A stretch of DNA of 64,000 nucleotides from contig NZ_BAABFA010000004.1 in the NCBI RefSeq assembly GCF_039540515.1, forward strand, positions 186,001 through 250,000, given 5' to 3'. This document shows, one piece after another, positions 40,663 to 49,368 of the stretch (position 1 is its first letter; the number at the start of each line of letters is the position of its first letter). Below the pieces are notes generated by a model that saw only the letters and a program-made list of their open reading frames with translations, was not told the origin of the DNA and did no database searches. The stretch is from Nemorincola caseinilytica (GTDB taxonomy: Bacteria; Bacteroidota; Bacteroidia; Chitinophagales; Chitinophagaceae). The position numbers were made by a program, and so were the translations under genes.

Positions 40663-41553
40663 TTATTCACCCATCAGCTTCATCAGCTCGTTCAGCTTGG
40701 GCTCCAGTATTATCTCCGTGCGCCTGTTCTGGCCACGGCCTTCAGGTGTGCTGTTGGGTGCTATGGGGTCGTACTCGCTGCGGCCGCTGGCTACCAGCTT
40801 GGCAGGTACCACATGGTAGTCGTCTATCAGCACATGGGCTATAGATGTGGCGCGCGCCGTGCTCAGTTCCCAGTTGTCAGCGAATTTCGCAGTACGAATA
40901 GGAATGCTGTCGGTATGCCCTTCTATATTGATGTTTATGTCCGAGCTTGTGTTCAGTACGCCTGCTACTTTCGACAGGGCTTCCTTGCCCTTTGGGTTCA
41001 CCACCGCGCTGCCCGATGGGAACAGCAGGCTTTCCTGCATGCTTATGTACACCTTGCCGTTCTTCATCTTCACCGTCAGCTCGCTGCTGTTGAAGCCTTT
41101 CAGCGCCTCGGCTATCTTGCTGCGCAGGGCCTCTGCGGCTTGTTTCTGCTGGTCCAGCAGGGCCTGTAGTTGTTCCAGTCGCTTGCGCTGTTCATCTACC
41201 TGGTCGCGGGTATTGCGTAGCTGGCGTTTGGTGCTTTCTTTCTCATCGCCCAGTACGTTCACCTTATTGGTCAGGTCGCGTATAGCGCTTTCATTATTGC
41301 TGATGCTGTCTCTCAGCCGTCCTATACGGGCGTTCAGCGCGGCCACGGTATTGTTCAGGTCGGTATTGGTGGCGTTCAGCTTTTTATTGAGCGCTATCTG
41401 CTCGTCCAGCTGCTTGCCCAGGGCTATCTTTTCTGCTTTTTCCTTCTCTGCACGCTGTGTCTCTGCATCATATTTCTTTTTAGAAACGATGCATGACGAT
41501 AACAGGGACATGGAAAGGCATATGCCCGATACGATGGTCAGTGATCTTTTCAT
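40663..41553 (-). CDS. OmpA-family lipoprotein with coiled coil
   Basis: 296 residues: lipoprotein signal (SMSLLSSC, Cys21), a long coiled coil from about 30 to 145 (AEKEKAEKIALGKQLDEQIA, RLRDSISNNESAIRDLTNKV), then an OmpA C-terminal peptidoglycan-binding domain (ININIEGHTDSIPIRTAKF, NWELSTARATSIAHVLID, LVASGRSEYDPIAPN and the closing GRGQNRRTEIIL). All key residues, including the Asp and Arg that hold diaminopimelate, are present. It would tether the outer membrane to the cell wall. Confidence 0.9.
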   Translation of the reverse strand: MKRSLTIVSGICLSMSLLSSCIVSKKKYDAETQRAEKEKAEKIALGKQLDEQIALNKKLNATNTDLNNTVAALNARIGRLRDSISNNESAIRDLTNKVNVLGDEKESTKRQLRNTRDQVDEQRKRLEQLQALLDQQKQAAEALRSKIAEALKGFNSSELTVKMKNGKVYISMQESLLFPSGSAVVNPKGKEALSKVAGVLNTSSDININIEGHTDSIPIRTAKFADNWELSTARATSIAHVLIDDYHVVPAKLVASGRSEYDPIAPNSTPEGRGQNRRTEIILEPKLNELMKLMGE

Positions 41554-41642
41554 TGTTGTGAATTTTTAGAATGGGGGTGCAAAAACTGTACCAGCCGCAA
41601 AGTTAGTAAGTTTTCCATTGCATCGTCGCTTATCCGTTCCGC

Positions 41643-42662
41643 TCACTTCCGGTAGTAAGTATACCTGTACACTACACTGTTCTGCGGGCTGCGTTTTCCC
41701 TTTTTCTCTGTATACGTCACAGTTCTTGTTACGTTACCTGCGCTGTCATATTCGTGCTCCAGTACCGTTCTTGTGTCGGCGGGTGCATCACTGGCGTCAT
41801 AATTAGTATGTTCCACCATATTGCCGCTGGTATCATATGCATATGCCGCCCGCCCGCTGAACCGGCCTTTGCCATCATACATCTTTATCTCCACATGCTT
41901 ACCGCGGCCGTCGTTCGTCATTACGCTCTTGCTGGTCATAGAGTCGCCCACATATAGCTGCAACGACACTATGCTGCCATACAGGTCGTAGGTAGCGGTG
42001 CGTGTCATATATGGTGTCCTGTCAGGGAAGAGGTCGGCGAGCACCACCTGGTCGCCCATATTGTTGTAGTTGCTGCGGCTAAGGCTGCGTATCTTATTGC
42101 CCGATGCGTATTCGGTCACGCTCGTTTCGTTGCCCTGCTCGTCATAGGTATATTCTTTCCTGCCGCTGATTGCCGGGTCATTGGCGCGTGTCTCTGCTTT
42201 TATTTTATTGCCTTTTGTGTCGTAGGCAAAGGTCGTAGTATCTTGTACCCCCTTTGCTATCATATTCAGCATCCAGCGGGTCAGCTTGCCTGTTTTGTCA
42301 TACTCATACACACATTCCCACTTTTTGTTCCCTTTTTTGTCCCATGCATCCTGTCGGGTCAGCCGGCCTTGCTCGTCATATACGTTCAGGCCGCTGTCTC
42401 TCAGTGCCCGTTCGGCTTTAGTATCATACCCATAGGTGGTGTATGCTACCGTATGTACCACGCCACGCAGGTTGTTCTCCCCGGCCGTGAGGGGTATCTG
42501 CACCACGCGCACTTTTTCTATTATGCGGCCCTTTACCCGTGTCCGGGCGCTCTTTTTTACTATTATCCCGTTGTTCTCGTTCTCTTTCTTATTCTCCCCG
42601 CACGATATGGCCATTGTTGCCATCAACCATATTGCCAGCCACAGGCCATATCTTGTTGTCAT
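41643..42662 (-). CDS. Lipoprotein with RHS/YD-type repeats
   Basis: 339 residues from ATG 42662, which gives a lipoprotein signal (LMATMAISC, Cys21); the open frame continues upstream but without a signal. The mature part is a series of YD-like repeats: LNVYDEQGRLTRQDAWDKKG, YEYDKTGKLTRW, FAYDTKGNKIKAE, YTYDEQGNETSVTEYASG, KMYDGKGRFSGRAAYAYDTS, HEYDSAGNVTRTV. This is the pattern of RHS repeats or secreted YD proteins. No toxin domain follows. Function unknown, probably a surface or periplasmic binding protein. Confidence 0.75.
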   Translation of the reverse strand: MTTRYGLWLAIWLMATMAISCGENKKENENNGIIVKKSARTRVKGRIIEKVRVVQIPLTAGENNLRGVVHTVAYTTYGYDTKAERALRDSGLNVYDEQGRLTRQDAWDKKGNKKWECVYEYDKTGKLTRWMLNMIAKGVQDTTTFAYDTKGNKIKAETRANDPAISGRKEYTYDEQGNETSVTEYASGNKIRSLSRSNYNNMGDQVVLADLFPDRTPYMTRTATYDLYGSIVSLQLYVGDSMTSKSVMTNDGRGKHVEIKMYDGKGRFSGRAAYAYDTSGNMVEHTNYDASDAPADTRTVLEHEYDSAGNVTRTVTYTEKKGKRSPQNSVVYRYTYYRK

Positions 42663-42667
42663 ACCCG

Positions 42668-42675
42668 CAAATTTA
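42668..42675 (-). promoter_or_regulatory. -7 promoter element of the YD-repeat lipoprotein gene (TAAATTTG)
   Basis: Exact TAnnTTTG match on the minus strand, only 5 nt before ATG 42662. Confidence 0.5.
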
Positions 42676-42919
42676 CGCCAGTATCTTTCGTATACACGCT
42701 TATTCCTATGCCTCGATGGACGATCTTTTATATTCACCAAATAGGTTATCGGTGATCAGTGTATCCATGTGAATTGTTCAATGTACATTTTTAAATATTG
42801 TTTATAATAAAATCCAATTTTAATCAATAACATTTGCATAACTTACATGCGCATTGATAAAAGGAATGCGTACAGGAACGACCCAATAAAAGAGGATCCT
42901 GTTAAAAACATACTCTTGT

Positions 42920-43153
42920 ATGAATGTATTTAATATCGTGCTGGCTATTATTCGCCGGCGGTGTGTGCATGTGAATGTCCCCTATGATGGCTGTCTCGAC
43001 GATATACGGTCTGAGATAGATGCCATGTATCATGAGAACATCGACTTTTACCTCGATTTTCTGCAGGACCTGGGGCTGATAAAGTACAATATGCAGGAAA
43101 AGGCCATAAGCCTTACCGAAAGAGGCAGGTATACCGAGACCCTTTTTAGCTAA
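42920..43153 (+). CDS. Small protein with winged-helix-like C-terminus
   Basis: 77 residues. The second half (DFYLDFLQDLGLIKYNMQEK followed by AISLTERGRY) has the shape of a winged-helix end: a recognition helix, LGLI, a hairpin, then a TERG-like turn. No Shine-Dalgarno or clear -7 element was seen upstream. It is a plausible small regulator, but it could be a chance frame. Confidence 0.45.
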   Translation: MNVFNIVLAIIRRRCVHVNVPYDGCLDDIRSEIDAMYHENIDFYLDFLQDLGLIKYNMQEKAISLTERGRYTETLFS

Positions 43154-43229
43154 AAGCAGGAACAGCGCAGGCACCGGCCTACGCTGTTCGTAAAAGTAAT
43201 ATCATTATCTGCCTTACGGCAGGGGCTTA

Positions 43230-44408
43230 TCAACTGAATGCATTTATACCGGTCACGTCCATACCTGTTATCAGCAGGTGTATGTCGTGCGTACCCTCGT
43301 ATGTCACCACCGACTCCAGGTTCATCATGTGGCGCATGATGCTGAATTCGCCTGTTATGCCCATACCACCCAGTATCTGCCTTGCCTCGCGCGATACCTT
43401 CAGGGCTATGTCGCAGCTATTGCGTTTGGCCATAGATATCTGTGCAGGCGTAGCGCGGTCCTCATTGCGCAGCACACCCAGGCGCCAGTTCAGCAACTGG
43501 CTCTTGGTTATCTCCGTTATCATTTCTGCCAGCTTCTTCTGCGTCAGCTGGAAGCCCGCTATCGGCCGCCCGAACTGTTCGCGCTGCTTGGCGTAGCGCA
43601 GGGCCGTATCGTAGCAGTCCATAGCGCAGCCCAGTGCGCCCCATGCTATACCGTAGCGCGCGCTCGACAGGCAGGTAAGCGGTCCCTTCAGGCCCTTTAC
43701 ACCGGGCAGTATGTTCTCTTTAGGCACCTTCACGTTATCGAACACCAGCTCGCCCGTGGCCGATGCGCGCAGCGACCATTTGCCATGTGTCTCAGGAGTG
43801 GTAAAGCCTTCCATACCGCGTTCCAGTATCAGGCCCTGTATCTCGCCCTGCTCGTTCTTGGCCCATACTACGGCCACATCGGCAAAGGGAGCGTTCGATA
43901 TCCACATCTTCGATCCGTTCAGTATCACATGGTCGCCGGCATCTTTGAAGTTGCTCAGCATACCGGCGGGGTTAGAGCCGTGGTTCGGCTCTGTGAGGCC
44001 GAAACAGCCCATCATTTCACCTGTGGCCAGCTTGGGCAGGTATTTCATCTTCTGCTCCTCGCTGCCGAACTTGTATATGGGGAACATGACCAGCGAGCCC
44101 TGTACCGATGCTGTAGAGCGTATGCCCGAGTCGCAGCGTTCCAGTTCCTGCATCATGATGCCATAAGTGATATAGTCCAGCCCGGGGCCACCGTATTTCT
44201 GTGGCAGGAAGGGGCCGAAACAGCCTGTCTCTCCCAGGCCTTTTATCAGCTGTTTGGGAAATTCCGCACGCTGCGCATACTCTTCTATTATGGGCGATAT
44301 CTCTTTCTTTACAAATGAGCGAACCGTATCGCGTATCAGTTTCTGTTCTTCGGTCAAAAGTTCATCTAAAAGGTAATAGTCGGGATGCTGGTACAGATCT
44401 TTTTCCAT
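43230..44408 (-). CDS. gcdH: Glutaryl-CoA dehydrogenase
   Basis: 392 residues, FAD acyl-CoA dehydrogenase that oxidises and decarboxylates glutaryl-CoA to crotonyl-CoA in Lys and Trp degradation. It is closely similar, as I recall, to human GCDH over its whole length: LERCDSGIRSTASVQGSLVM, GCFGLTEPNHGSNPAGM, GKWSLRASATGELVFDNVKV, SSARYGIAWGALGCAMDCYD and VVTYEGTHDIHLLITGMDVT, where Glu371 is the catalytic base. A TACCTTTG -7 element lies at 44438-44445. It is monocistronic. Confidence 0.92.
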   Translation of the reverse strand: MEKDLYQHPDYYLLDELLTEEQKLIRDTVRSFVKKEISPIIEEYAQRAEFPKQLIKGLGETGCFGPFLPQKYGGPGLDYITYGIMMQELERCDSGIRSTASVQGSLVMFPIYKFGSEEQKMKYLPKLATGEMMGCFGLTEPNHGSNPAGMLSNFKDAGDHVILNGSKMWISNAPFADVAVVWAKNEQGEIQGLILERGMEGFTTPETHGKWSLRASATGELVFDNVKVPKENILPGVKGLKGPLTCLSSARYGIAWGALGCAMDCYDTALRYAKQREQFGRPIAGFQLTQKKLAEMITEITKSQLLNWRLGVLRNEDRATPAQISMAKRNSCDIALKVSREARQILGGMGITGEFSIMRHMMNLESVVTYEGTHDIHLLITGMDVTGINAFS

Positions 44409-44787
44409 TTTTGTTAAAGTTGACGTGAATTGTGGCGCAAAGGTAGCATTTTTGACATATTGGTATAATTTTGCACTACGAAATGTCAGGTATCAGCGGC
44501 GCCCTCTTCACTTTATAGCCTTATAATAATTATCCATGACCGTTATAAGTCAATACTGTACCACATTCCGGGCATTCTCTACGATATGTGACGCTTATTT
44601 ATCATGGTGTTCACTAAATGTGGAACATTATTTGCGGCAATAACAGAGTATTGTTAAAGACATCACAGATCTGGCGGACGTATCAAACGAAATGCATGAA
44701 TACCACGCCTTTAGTAAGGCAGAACGGACAGTGGGTTTTGACAATGGAATGTAATTTTTGTAATATCCCTTAAGTAACAAATTTATT
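44409..44787. promoter_or_regulatory. 379-bp divergent region between gcdH and the primary sigma gene
   Basis: No gene was found. A TACCTTTG -7 element for gcdH lies on the minus strand at 44438-44445, 30 nt before its ATG. For the sigma gene there is AATTTTTG (44753-44760, one mismatch) 28 nt before the ATG. Between them lies 300 bp with no recognisable RNA structure. Confidence 0.5.
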
Positions 44788-45645
44788 ATGAGGCAGTTAA
44801 AGATAGCCACCCAGATCACTAACCGAGATTCACAGGCTGTAGAGAAGTACTTGCAGGAGATAAGCAAGATATCTATGATAACACCCGAGGAAGAGACCAC
44901 CCTTGCCCAGAAGATACACATGGGCGACCAGCGCGCGCTGGAAAAACTGGTGAAATCGAACCTCCGTTTCGTGGTATCTGTGGCAAAACAATACCAACAC
45001 CAGGGCCTTTCACTTTCCGACCTTATCAATGAGGGCAACCTGGGGCTTATAAAGGCAGCACAGCGTTTCGATGAGACCAAAGGCTTCAAATTCATCTCCT
45101 ATGCCGTATGGTGGATCCGCCAGTCCATACTACAGGCGCTGGCAGAGCAGGGCCGCCTTGTGCGCCTGCCGCAGAACAAGATAGGCACTTACAACAAGGC
45201 CAATAAAGCCTTCATAGCCTTTGAGCAGGAGAACGAGCGCGAACCATCTACCGAAGAGCTGGCCGATATACTGGATATGAGCGAGACCGAGGTAACGAAC
45301 ATATTCACCAGCAATACCCGCCACACATCGCTCGATGCCCCCGTGCACGAGGCCGAGGATGTGGCCATGGGCGACCTACTGGAAGGCAGCAGCGATACCG
45401 ATACCGATGTGATGAAAGACTCGCTGCGCAACGAGATACGCCGCATACTGAAGTCGCTGAGCCAGCGCGAGGCCGAGATACTGGCCGCCTACTTTGGCCT
45501 GGAGGGCGATAATGGCCCCAGCATAGAAGAGATAGGCGAGAAGTACGACCTTACGAAAGAGCGCATACGCCAGATAAAGGAGCGCGCTATAAAGCGCCTG
45601 CAAAAGGCACGCTACAGCAACGCACTGAAAGTATACCTTGGCTAA
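44788..45645 (+). CDS. rpoD: Primary sigma factor (RpoD/SigA type)
   Basis: 285 residues, short as usual for the housekeeping sigma factor of Bacteroidota, which lacks the large region 1.1. Regions in order: 1.2 (DSQAVEKYLQEISKISMI), 2 (LRFVVSVAKQYQHQGLSLSD, LINEGNLGLIKAAQRFDETK, GFKFISYAVWWIRQSILQAL), 3 (EREPSTEELADILDMSETEV) and 4 (LSQREAEILAAYFGLEGDNG, SIEEIGEKYDLTKERIRQIK). It directs transcription from TAnnTTTG promoters, many of which are seen in this window. A strong terminator follows. Confidence 0.95.
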   Translation: MRQLKIATQITNRDSQAVEKYLQEISKISMITPEEETTLAQKIHMGDQRALEKLVKSNLRFVVSVAKQYQHQGLSLSDLINEGNLGLIKAAQRFDETKGFKFISYAVWWIRQSILQALAEQGRLVRLPQNKIGTYNKANKAFIAFEQENEREPSTEELADILDMSETEVTNIFTSNTRHTSLDAPVHEAEDVAMGDLLEGSSDTDTDVMKDSLRNEIRRILKSLSQREAEILAAYFGLEGDNGPSIEEIGEKYDLTKERIRQIKERAIKRLQKARYSNALKVYLG

Positions 45646-45674
45646 AAGCGATATAGTAAGCAGACCCGATATGC

Positions 45675-45706
45675 AGAGCACACCATTACGGTGTGCTCTT
45701 TTTTTA
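45675..45706 (+). terminator. Terminator of rpoD
   Basis: A 10-bp perfect stem (AGAGCACACC / GGTGTGCTCT) with a 5-nt loop, followed directly by seven T. Confidence 0.92.
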
Positions 45707-45857
45707 TGCCAATATATTACTGCCGGTCTAAAAAAATACGGGAAAAATACGGTATCGGTATAAATGACCGGCTCATACTTTTGCTGCCTGTGCGGCCGGT
45801 TATGAATAATGCTACATCTTGCTTATTTTTAGACTGTACCAAACACACATTTATCGT

Positions 45858-46706
45858 ATGAGAAAAATATTAGCATTCGCATTACCCCTTTTTATGTCTT
45901 GCCTTCTTTTTTCCTGTGGTAGTAGTAGCGACCATCCAGAGAACGGCGATGCTAATATGGGGCCCGTGCCACCGATGGCTGAAATGGCAGCCATGACCGC
46001 CCATGATACTTTGGCCCCCGATCCGGGCGAAGTAGACCACCTCTTCAGGGTAACAGAGGCACTTACATATATTGAGAACTATAAGAATTCGGCAACGAAG
46101 GTGCCTCAGTACAGCTTCGTTTTCAAAACACAGGAACTGCTGGATTACCTGCAGGCCAGGGGCAACTCTATAGTAAATTTCGTGGTAGGGCAGAACGCTA
46201 ATGAAGATAGCCTGTTCCTTTTCCTGGCATCGGTAGATGATAGTGGCAAGAACGAATACCTGAGCCGTAACGATACCTGCTTCCTGCTGGCAGGCACCAA
46301 TTTTGTGAATATCCCCACTACACTGGAGCAGCAATCGTCCAATGTTATAGATACCTTTTTTATAGAGGCTATGAACGTTACCGATGCACAGAGCATGATA
46401 GACTATTACCAGCAGAGCTCAGCTATAAGGAACAAGAACAACGGATGGCTGTATAATGCCAACGACCTGGCGGGCTATCTGCATGCAGGCATCAATGCCG
46501 GTGGTATGGAGTATACACAGTTCATACTGGCCATGGATGGCAACAACATTATTCACCTGGTGATAGTAGGCTCTAACGACGGAACGAACCATATGTATAT
46601 GGGATACAGAGGACAATCTTGCGTAATGGAGAACACTACACCCTGCCCACAATGCAACACTGTAAGCGGGGGGACTACCTTCGACCCTCCAATATGTACA
46701 TACTGA
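45858..46706 (+). CDS. Lipoprotein of unknown function
   Basis: 282 residues from ATG 45858; the open frame extends 13 codons upstream without a signal. Lipobox LFMSCLLFSC (Cys20). The mature part starts with an acidic linker, then a globular part (TEALTYIENYKNSATKVPQY, QELLDYLQARGNSIVNFVVG, GMEYTQFILAMDGNNIIHLV). It ends with a C-terminal Cys cluster (CVMENTTPCPQCNTVSGGTT plus one more Cys near the end). No family recognised. It lies 7 bp before a membrane-protein gene and upstream of a two-component system. Confidence 0.7.
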   Translation: MRKILAFALPLFMSCLLFSCGSSSDHPENGDANMGPVPPMAEMAAMTAHDTLAPDPGEVDHLFRVTEALTYIENYKNSATKVPQYSFVFKTQELLDYLQARGNSIVNFVVGQNANEDSLFLFLASVDDSGKNEYLSRNDTCFLLAGTNFVNIPTTLEQQSSNVIDTFFIEAMNVTDAQSMIDYYQQSSAIRNKNNGWLYNANDLAGYLHAGINAGGMEYTQFILAMDGNNIIHLVIVGSNDGTNHMYMGYRGQSCVMENTTPCPQCNTVSGGTTFDPPICTY

Positions 46707-46713
46707 TGCTGTG

Positions 46714-47361
46714 ATGGTAGATCTGCTCTTTTATATCTGTGTGGTGGTGTTGGCGTGTGCATGTGGGGTAGCTGCATGGAGGTACAAGATGCTGGATAAA
46801 GGGGCCAGGTTGTTGTTCTATATGTACATGGCATCGCTGGGTTGCGAACTAAGCGCGGTACTGCGATATTACTGGCCACAGCTGAAGAACCCCTGCTATC
46901 ATGTATATAACCTGGTAGAGCTGATCATCATTACCATGTACTTTATGTATACGGTCGGGGTCAGAAAGCGGTTGTTGCTCATAGTGCTATGCCTTATATA
47001 TTTAGGAGTGGAGATATTCAATACCATATATTTTCAGCCGCTTTCCGCAGTGAATACGAATGTGATCACTTTCGAGTGTTTCATGGTCATACCTATGGCA
47101 TTGTATTCGCTATACCGGATATTGATAAATGACAATATCAGCAAGATCCAAAATTATGTTCACTTCTGGTTCTGGACCTTCTTTCTTGTGTATTTCAGTT
47201 CCAGTTTCTTTTTCTGGCAGTTCATAATATACTTCTACCGGCACGACAAGCTGTTCTATACCATATCTATCTACGGTCATATCATTGTCAACCTGGCGGT
47301 GTATACCGGTGTGCTGCTTACCTATTTGAGATACCCTAAAATGGCAAGGAATGGAGCTTGA
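46714..47361 (+). CDS. Integral membrane protein in a two-component operon
   Basis: 215 residues from ATG 46714 (a GTG one codon earlier is an alternative). About six or seven hydrophobic helices run through the whole length (LLFYICVVVLACACGVAAW, LIEL-like third helix, LLLIVLCLIYLGVEIF, FWFWTFFLVYFSSSFFFWQF, IIVNLAVYTGVLLTYL). No known motif. Its stop overlaps the start of the histidine kinase by 11 bp, so it may be a sensory or signal-transfer partner of that kinase. Confidence 0.7.
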   Translation: MVDLLFYICVVVLACACGVAAWRYKMLDKGARLLFYMYMASLGCELSAVLRYYWPQLKNPCYHVYNLVELIIITMYFMYTVGVRKRLLLIVLCLIYLGVEIFNTIYFQPLSAVNTNVITFECFMVIPMALYSLYRILINDNISKIQNYVHFWFWTFFLVYFSSSFFFWQFIIYFYRHDKLFYTISIYGHIIVNLAVYTGVLLTYLRYPKMARNGA

Positions 47362-48142
47362 CAGGTCGGTAATAATATTCATTATGGGCTCGGTGCTGTT
47401 CATAGCGCTGGCTTTCGCCCTTATTGTATTTCTTGTCATACACAAGAAAAAAAGATACGAGCATTTACTGGAGAAACAAACTATGGAAAACAATTATCAC
47501 AATCAGCTACTGTTGTCGCGAATGGAAGTGCAGGAGCAGTCTTTCCGCTATTTTTCGGAAGAGATACACGACAACATAGGCCAGCTCCTCAGTATCGTGA
47601 AGATGCAGTTGCACAACATACGCCGAAGTAGCAACGAGACCGAGATAGTGGCCCGTGCCAAAGATTGTACCGAGCTGCTGGGTAAGGCCATCTCCGACCT
47701 GCGCAACATCAGCCATACGCTCAACAGCGTATTCGTTACCAATGTAGGCCTGCCCGAGGCCGTAGAGAAAGACCTGGAATACATACGCTCTGCCAAGGAC
47801 GTAAAGTGTACCCTGCACAATACCGGAGAGGATTACAGCATAGGCGAGGAGCGCGAGCTGCTGGTGTTCCGCATCATACAAGAGGCCATCGCCAATGCGG
47901 TGAAGCATGCTTCGCCCTCTGCCATAGATGTCTACCTCGATCATAAGCCACATATGCTGGTGGTGCGGGTAGTGGACAACGGCATGGGTTTCGAGGCCGG
48001 CAGCATCACAAAAAGTGGCATAGGCCTCAGCAACATGCAAATGCGTGCAGCCCTGCTGAAGGGGCGCCTCGATGTCGCTTCGGCGAAAGGTGGAGGTACC
48101 ACTATCAGCTTACAGATAGATCGCGAAAGCGCTGCCGCATGA
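47351..48142 (+). CDS. Histidine kinase, HisKA_3 (NarL-partner) type
   Basis: 263 residues: one transmembrane helix (about 8-30), a short coiled coil, the HisKA_3 box SEEIHDNIGQLLSIVKMQLH with phospho-acceptor His73, then a HATPase domain (ERELLVFRIIQEAIANAVKH N-box, VVDNGMGFE G1 box, GIGLSNMQMRAALLKG G2 box). There is no periplasmic sensor domain, so input probably comes from the preceding membrane protein or from the membrane. The adjacent response regulator is its natural partner. Confidence 0.9.
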   Translation: MELDRSVIIFIMGSVLFIALAFALIVFLVIHKKKRYEHLLEKQTMENNYHNQLLLSRMEVQEQSFRYFSEEIHDNIGQLLSIVKMQLHNIRRSSNETEIVARAKDCTELLGKAISDLRNISHTLNSVFVTNVGLPEAVEKDLEYIRSAKDVKCTLHNTGEDYSIGEERELLVFRIIQEAIANAVKHASPSAIDVYLDHKPHMLVVRVVDNGMGFEAGSITKSGIGLSNMQMRAALLKGRLDVASAKGGGTTISLQIDRESAAA

Positions 48143-48201
48143 TAGAATGCTGAAAGACCATTACTTTTATAGTGTTCGCTAACCTTTTTAAAGACCTGTA
48201 T

Positions 48202-48843
48202 ATGATACATATTGCGCTTGCCGACGACCATGCGCTCATTCGCAAAGGGGTTGCAGAGATGCTCTCCAAGTTCAGCGACATAAAGGTGATACTTGAAGCC
48301 GGTACCGGAAAAGAGCTTATTGCCAAGATGAGCAATGCCGACCCCATGCCCGAAGTCTGCATAGTAGATATAAATATGCCCGAGATGAATGGCTACGAAA
48401 CGGCCACAGAACTAAAGAAGCGATGGCCTAAGGTAGGCATACTGGCGCTCTCTATGTACGATACCGAGCTGAATATCATAAAGATGCTGCGAAGTGGTGC
48501 ACATGGCTACCTGCTGAAGGATGCCGATCCCGAAGAGTTGTTGCAGGCCATAGTGTCCATACACAAGCATGGGTTCTACTATTCCGACATCGTTACCGGC
48601 CGTATGCTCAATATTCTACATGACCCCGATGGCAAAACGAATGTAGACCTTACAGATAAAGAGCTGCAATTGCTGAAGTATTGCTGCACCGAGCTCACAT
48701 ACAAAGAGATAGCGAACGAGATGAACCTCAGCGCCCGCACCATAGACGGCTACCGCGAGACCCTCTTCCGCAAACTGAACATCACCACCCGCACCGGCCT
48801 GGCCATGTATGCCATAAAGGCCGGTATGGTCAGTATCAAGTAG
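48202..48843 (+). CDS. NarL/LuxR-family response regulator
   Basis: 213 residues from ATG 48202; an in-frame GTG at 48172 would add ten residues. Receiver domain with acidic pocket Asp8/Asp9 (LADDHALIRKGVAEML), phospho-acceptor Asp56 in VCIVDINMPEMNG and Lys in YLLKDADPEELLQA. The GerE-type helix-turn-helix at about 145-205 reads LTDKELQLLKYCCTELTYKE, IANEMNLSARTIDGYRETL. A TACTTTTA sequence upstream may be a weak internal promoter. It receives the phosphoryl group from the kinase at 47351-48142. Confidence 0.92.
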   Translation: MIHIALADDHALIRKGVAEMLSKFSDIKVILEAGTGKELIAKMSNADPMPEVCIVDINMPEMNGYETATELKKRWPKVGILALSMYDTELNIIKMLRSGAHGYLLKDADPEELLQAIVSIHKHGFYYSDIVTGRMLNILHDPDGKTNVDLTDKELQLLKYCCTELTYKEIANEMNLSARTIDGYRETLFRKLNITTRTGLAMYAIKAGMVSIK

Positions 48844-48866
48844 TATCCATGTTTTCTTAATTACCA

Positions 48867-48894
48867 CAGGCCGGTATCGAACGATACCGGCCTG
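48867..48894 (+). terminator. Hairpin after the response regulator
   Basis: A 13-bp inverted repeat (CAGGCCGGTATCG / CGATACCGGCCTG) with two central bases, 24 bp past the stop, followed only by a weak CTGCTTATAT tail. Confidence 0.6.
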
Positions 48895-49022
48895 CTGCTT
48901 ATATGCCCATTCTCATGCTAGGATTTATATAGATCTCCACAACGAACATGTAATGCCATTGCCACGCCCTGTTCCTAATTTTATGTAGCAGGTACTATTG
49001 CCCGGCTATAAAAATGTAGGCC

Positions 49023-49355
49023 ATGAGCTATCGTGAATACAGGAATTGCATAGACGCATGCCTGGAATGCGTAGATGTATGCAACCATTGCGCATCGTCC
49101 TGCCTCAAAGAGCAGAACGTTGGGCATATGACACGTTGCATACAACTGGACCTGGAGTGTGCGGCCATCTGCTATGCGACCGCGCAACTGATGAGCCTCG
49201 GCAGCCAGTACGCCCGCCAGTTGTGCAGCCTTTGTGCCACCATATGCCGCGAATGTGCCGATGAGTGCAGAATGCACCACAACGATCACTGCCGCGAATG
49301 TGCCGAGATATGTATGGAGTGTGCCGATGAATGTACACGAATGCTGGAACAGTAG
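49023..49355 (+). CDS. Cys-rich four-helix-bundle copper-binding protein (Csp type)
   Basis: 110 residues, 19 of them Cys. The spacing is that of DUF326/Csp proteins: CIDACLECVDVCNHCASSC, LDLECAAICYATAQLM, LCSLCATICRECADECRMHH, CRECAEICMECADECTRML. These bundles line their core with Cys and store many Cu(I) ions. There is no signal peptide, so this is a cytosolic form (Csp3-like). It lies 14 bp before the SDR gene. Confidence 0.92.
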   Translation: MSYREYRNCIDACLECVDVCNHCASSCLKEQNVGHMTRCIQLDLECAAICYATAQLMSLGSQYARQLCSLCATICRECADECRMHHNDHCRECAEICMECADECTRMLEQ

Positions 49356-49368
49356 AACCCTATTGCCT

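Noticed and set aside
41643..42662. YD-repeat protein considered as an RHS polymorphic toxin
   Set aside because: Only about 340 residues, no RHS core boundary motif, no variable C-terminal toxin domain and no immunity gene next to it.
44452..44469. TTGACA followed by TATAAT, like an E. coli sigma-70 promoter
   Set aside because: The spacing is 6 bp instead of about 17, and this phylum uses TTTG/TAnnTTTG promoters.
45819..45857. Upstream in-frame start for the lipoprotein at 45858
   Set aside because: The added 13 residues would place charged residues before the lipobox helix; ATG 45858 gives a normal signal.
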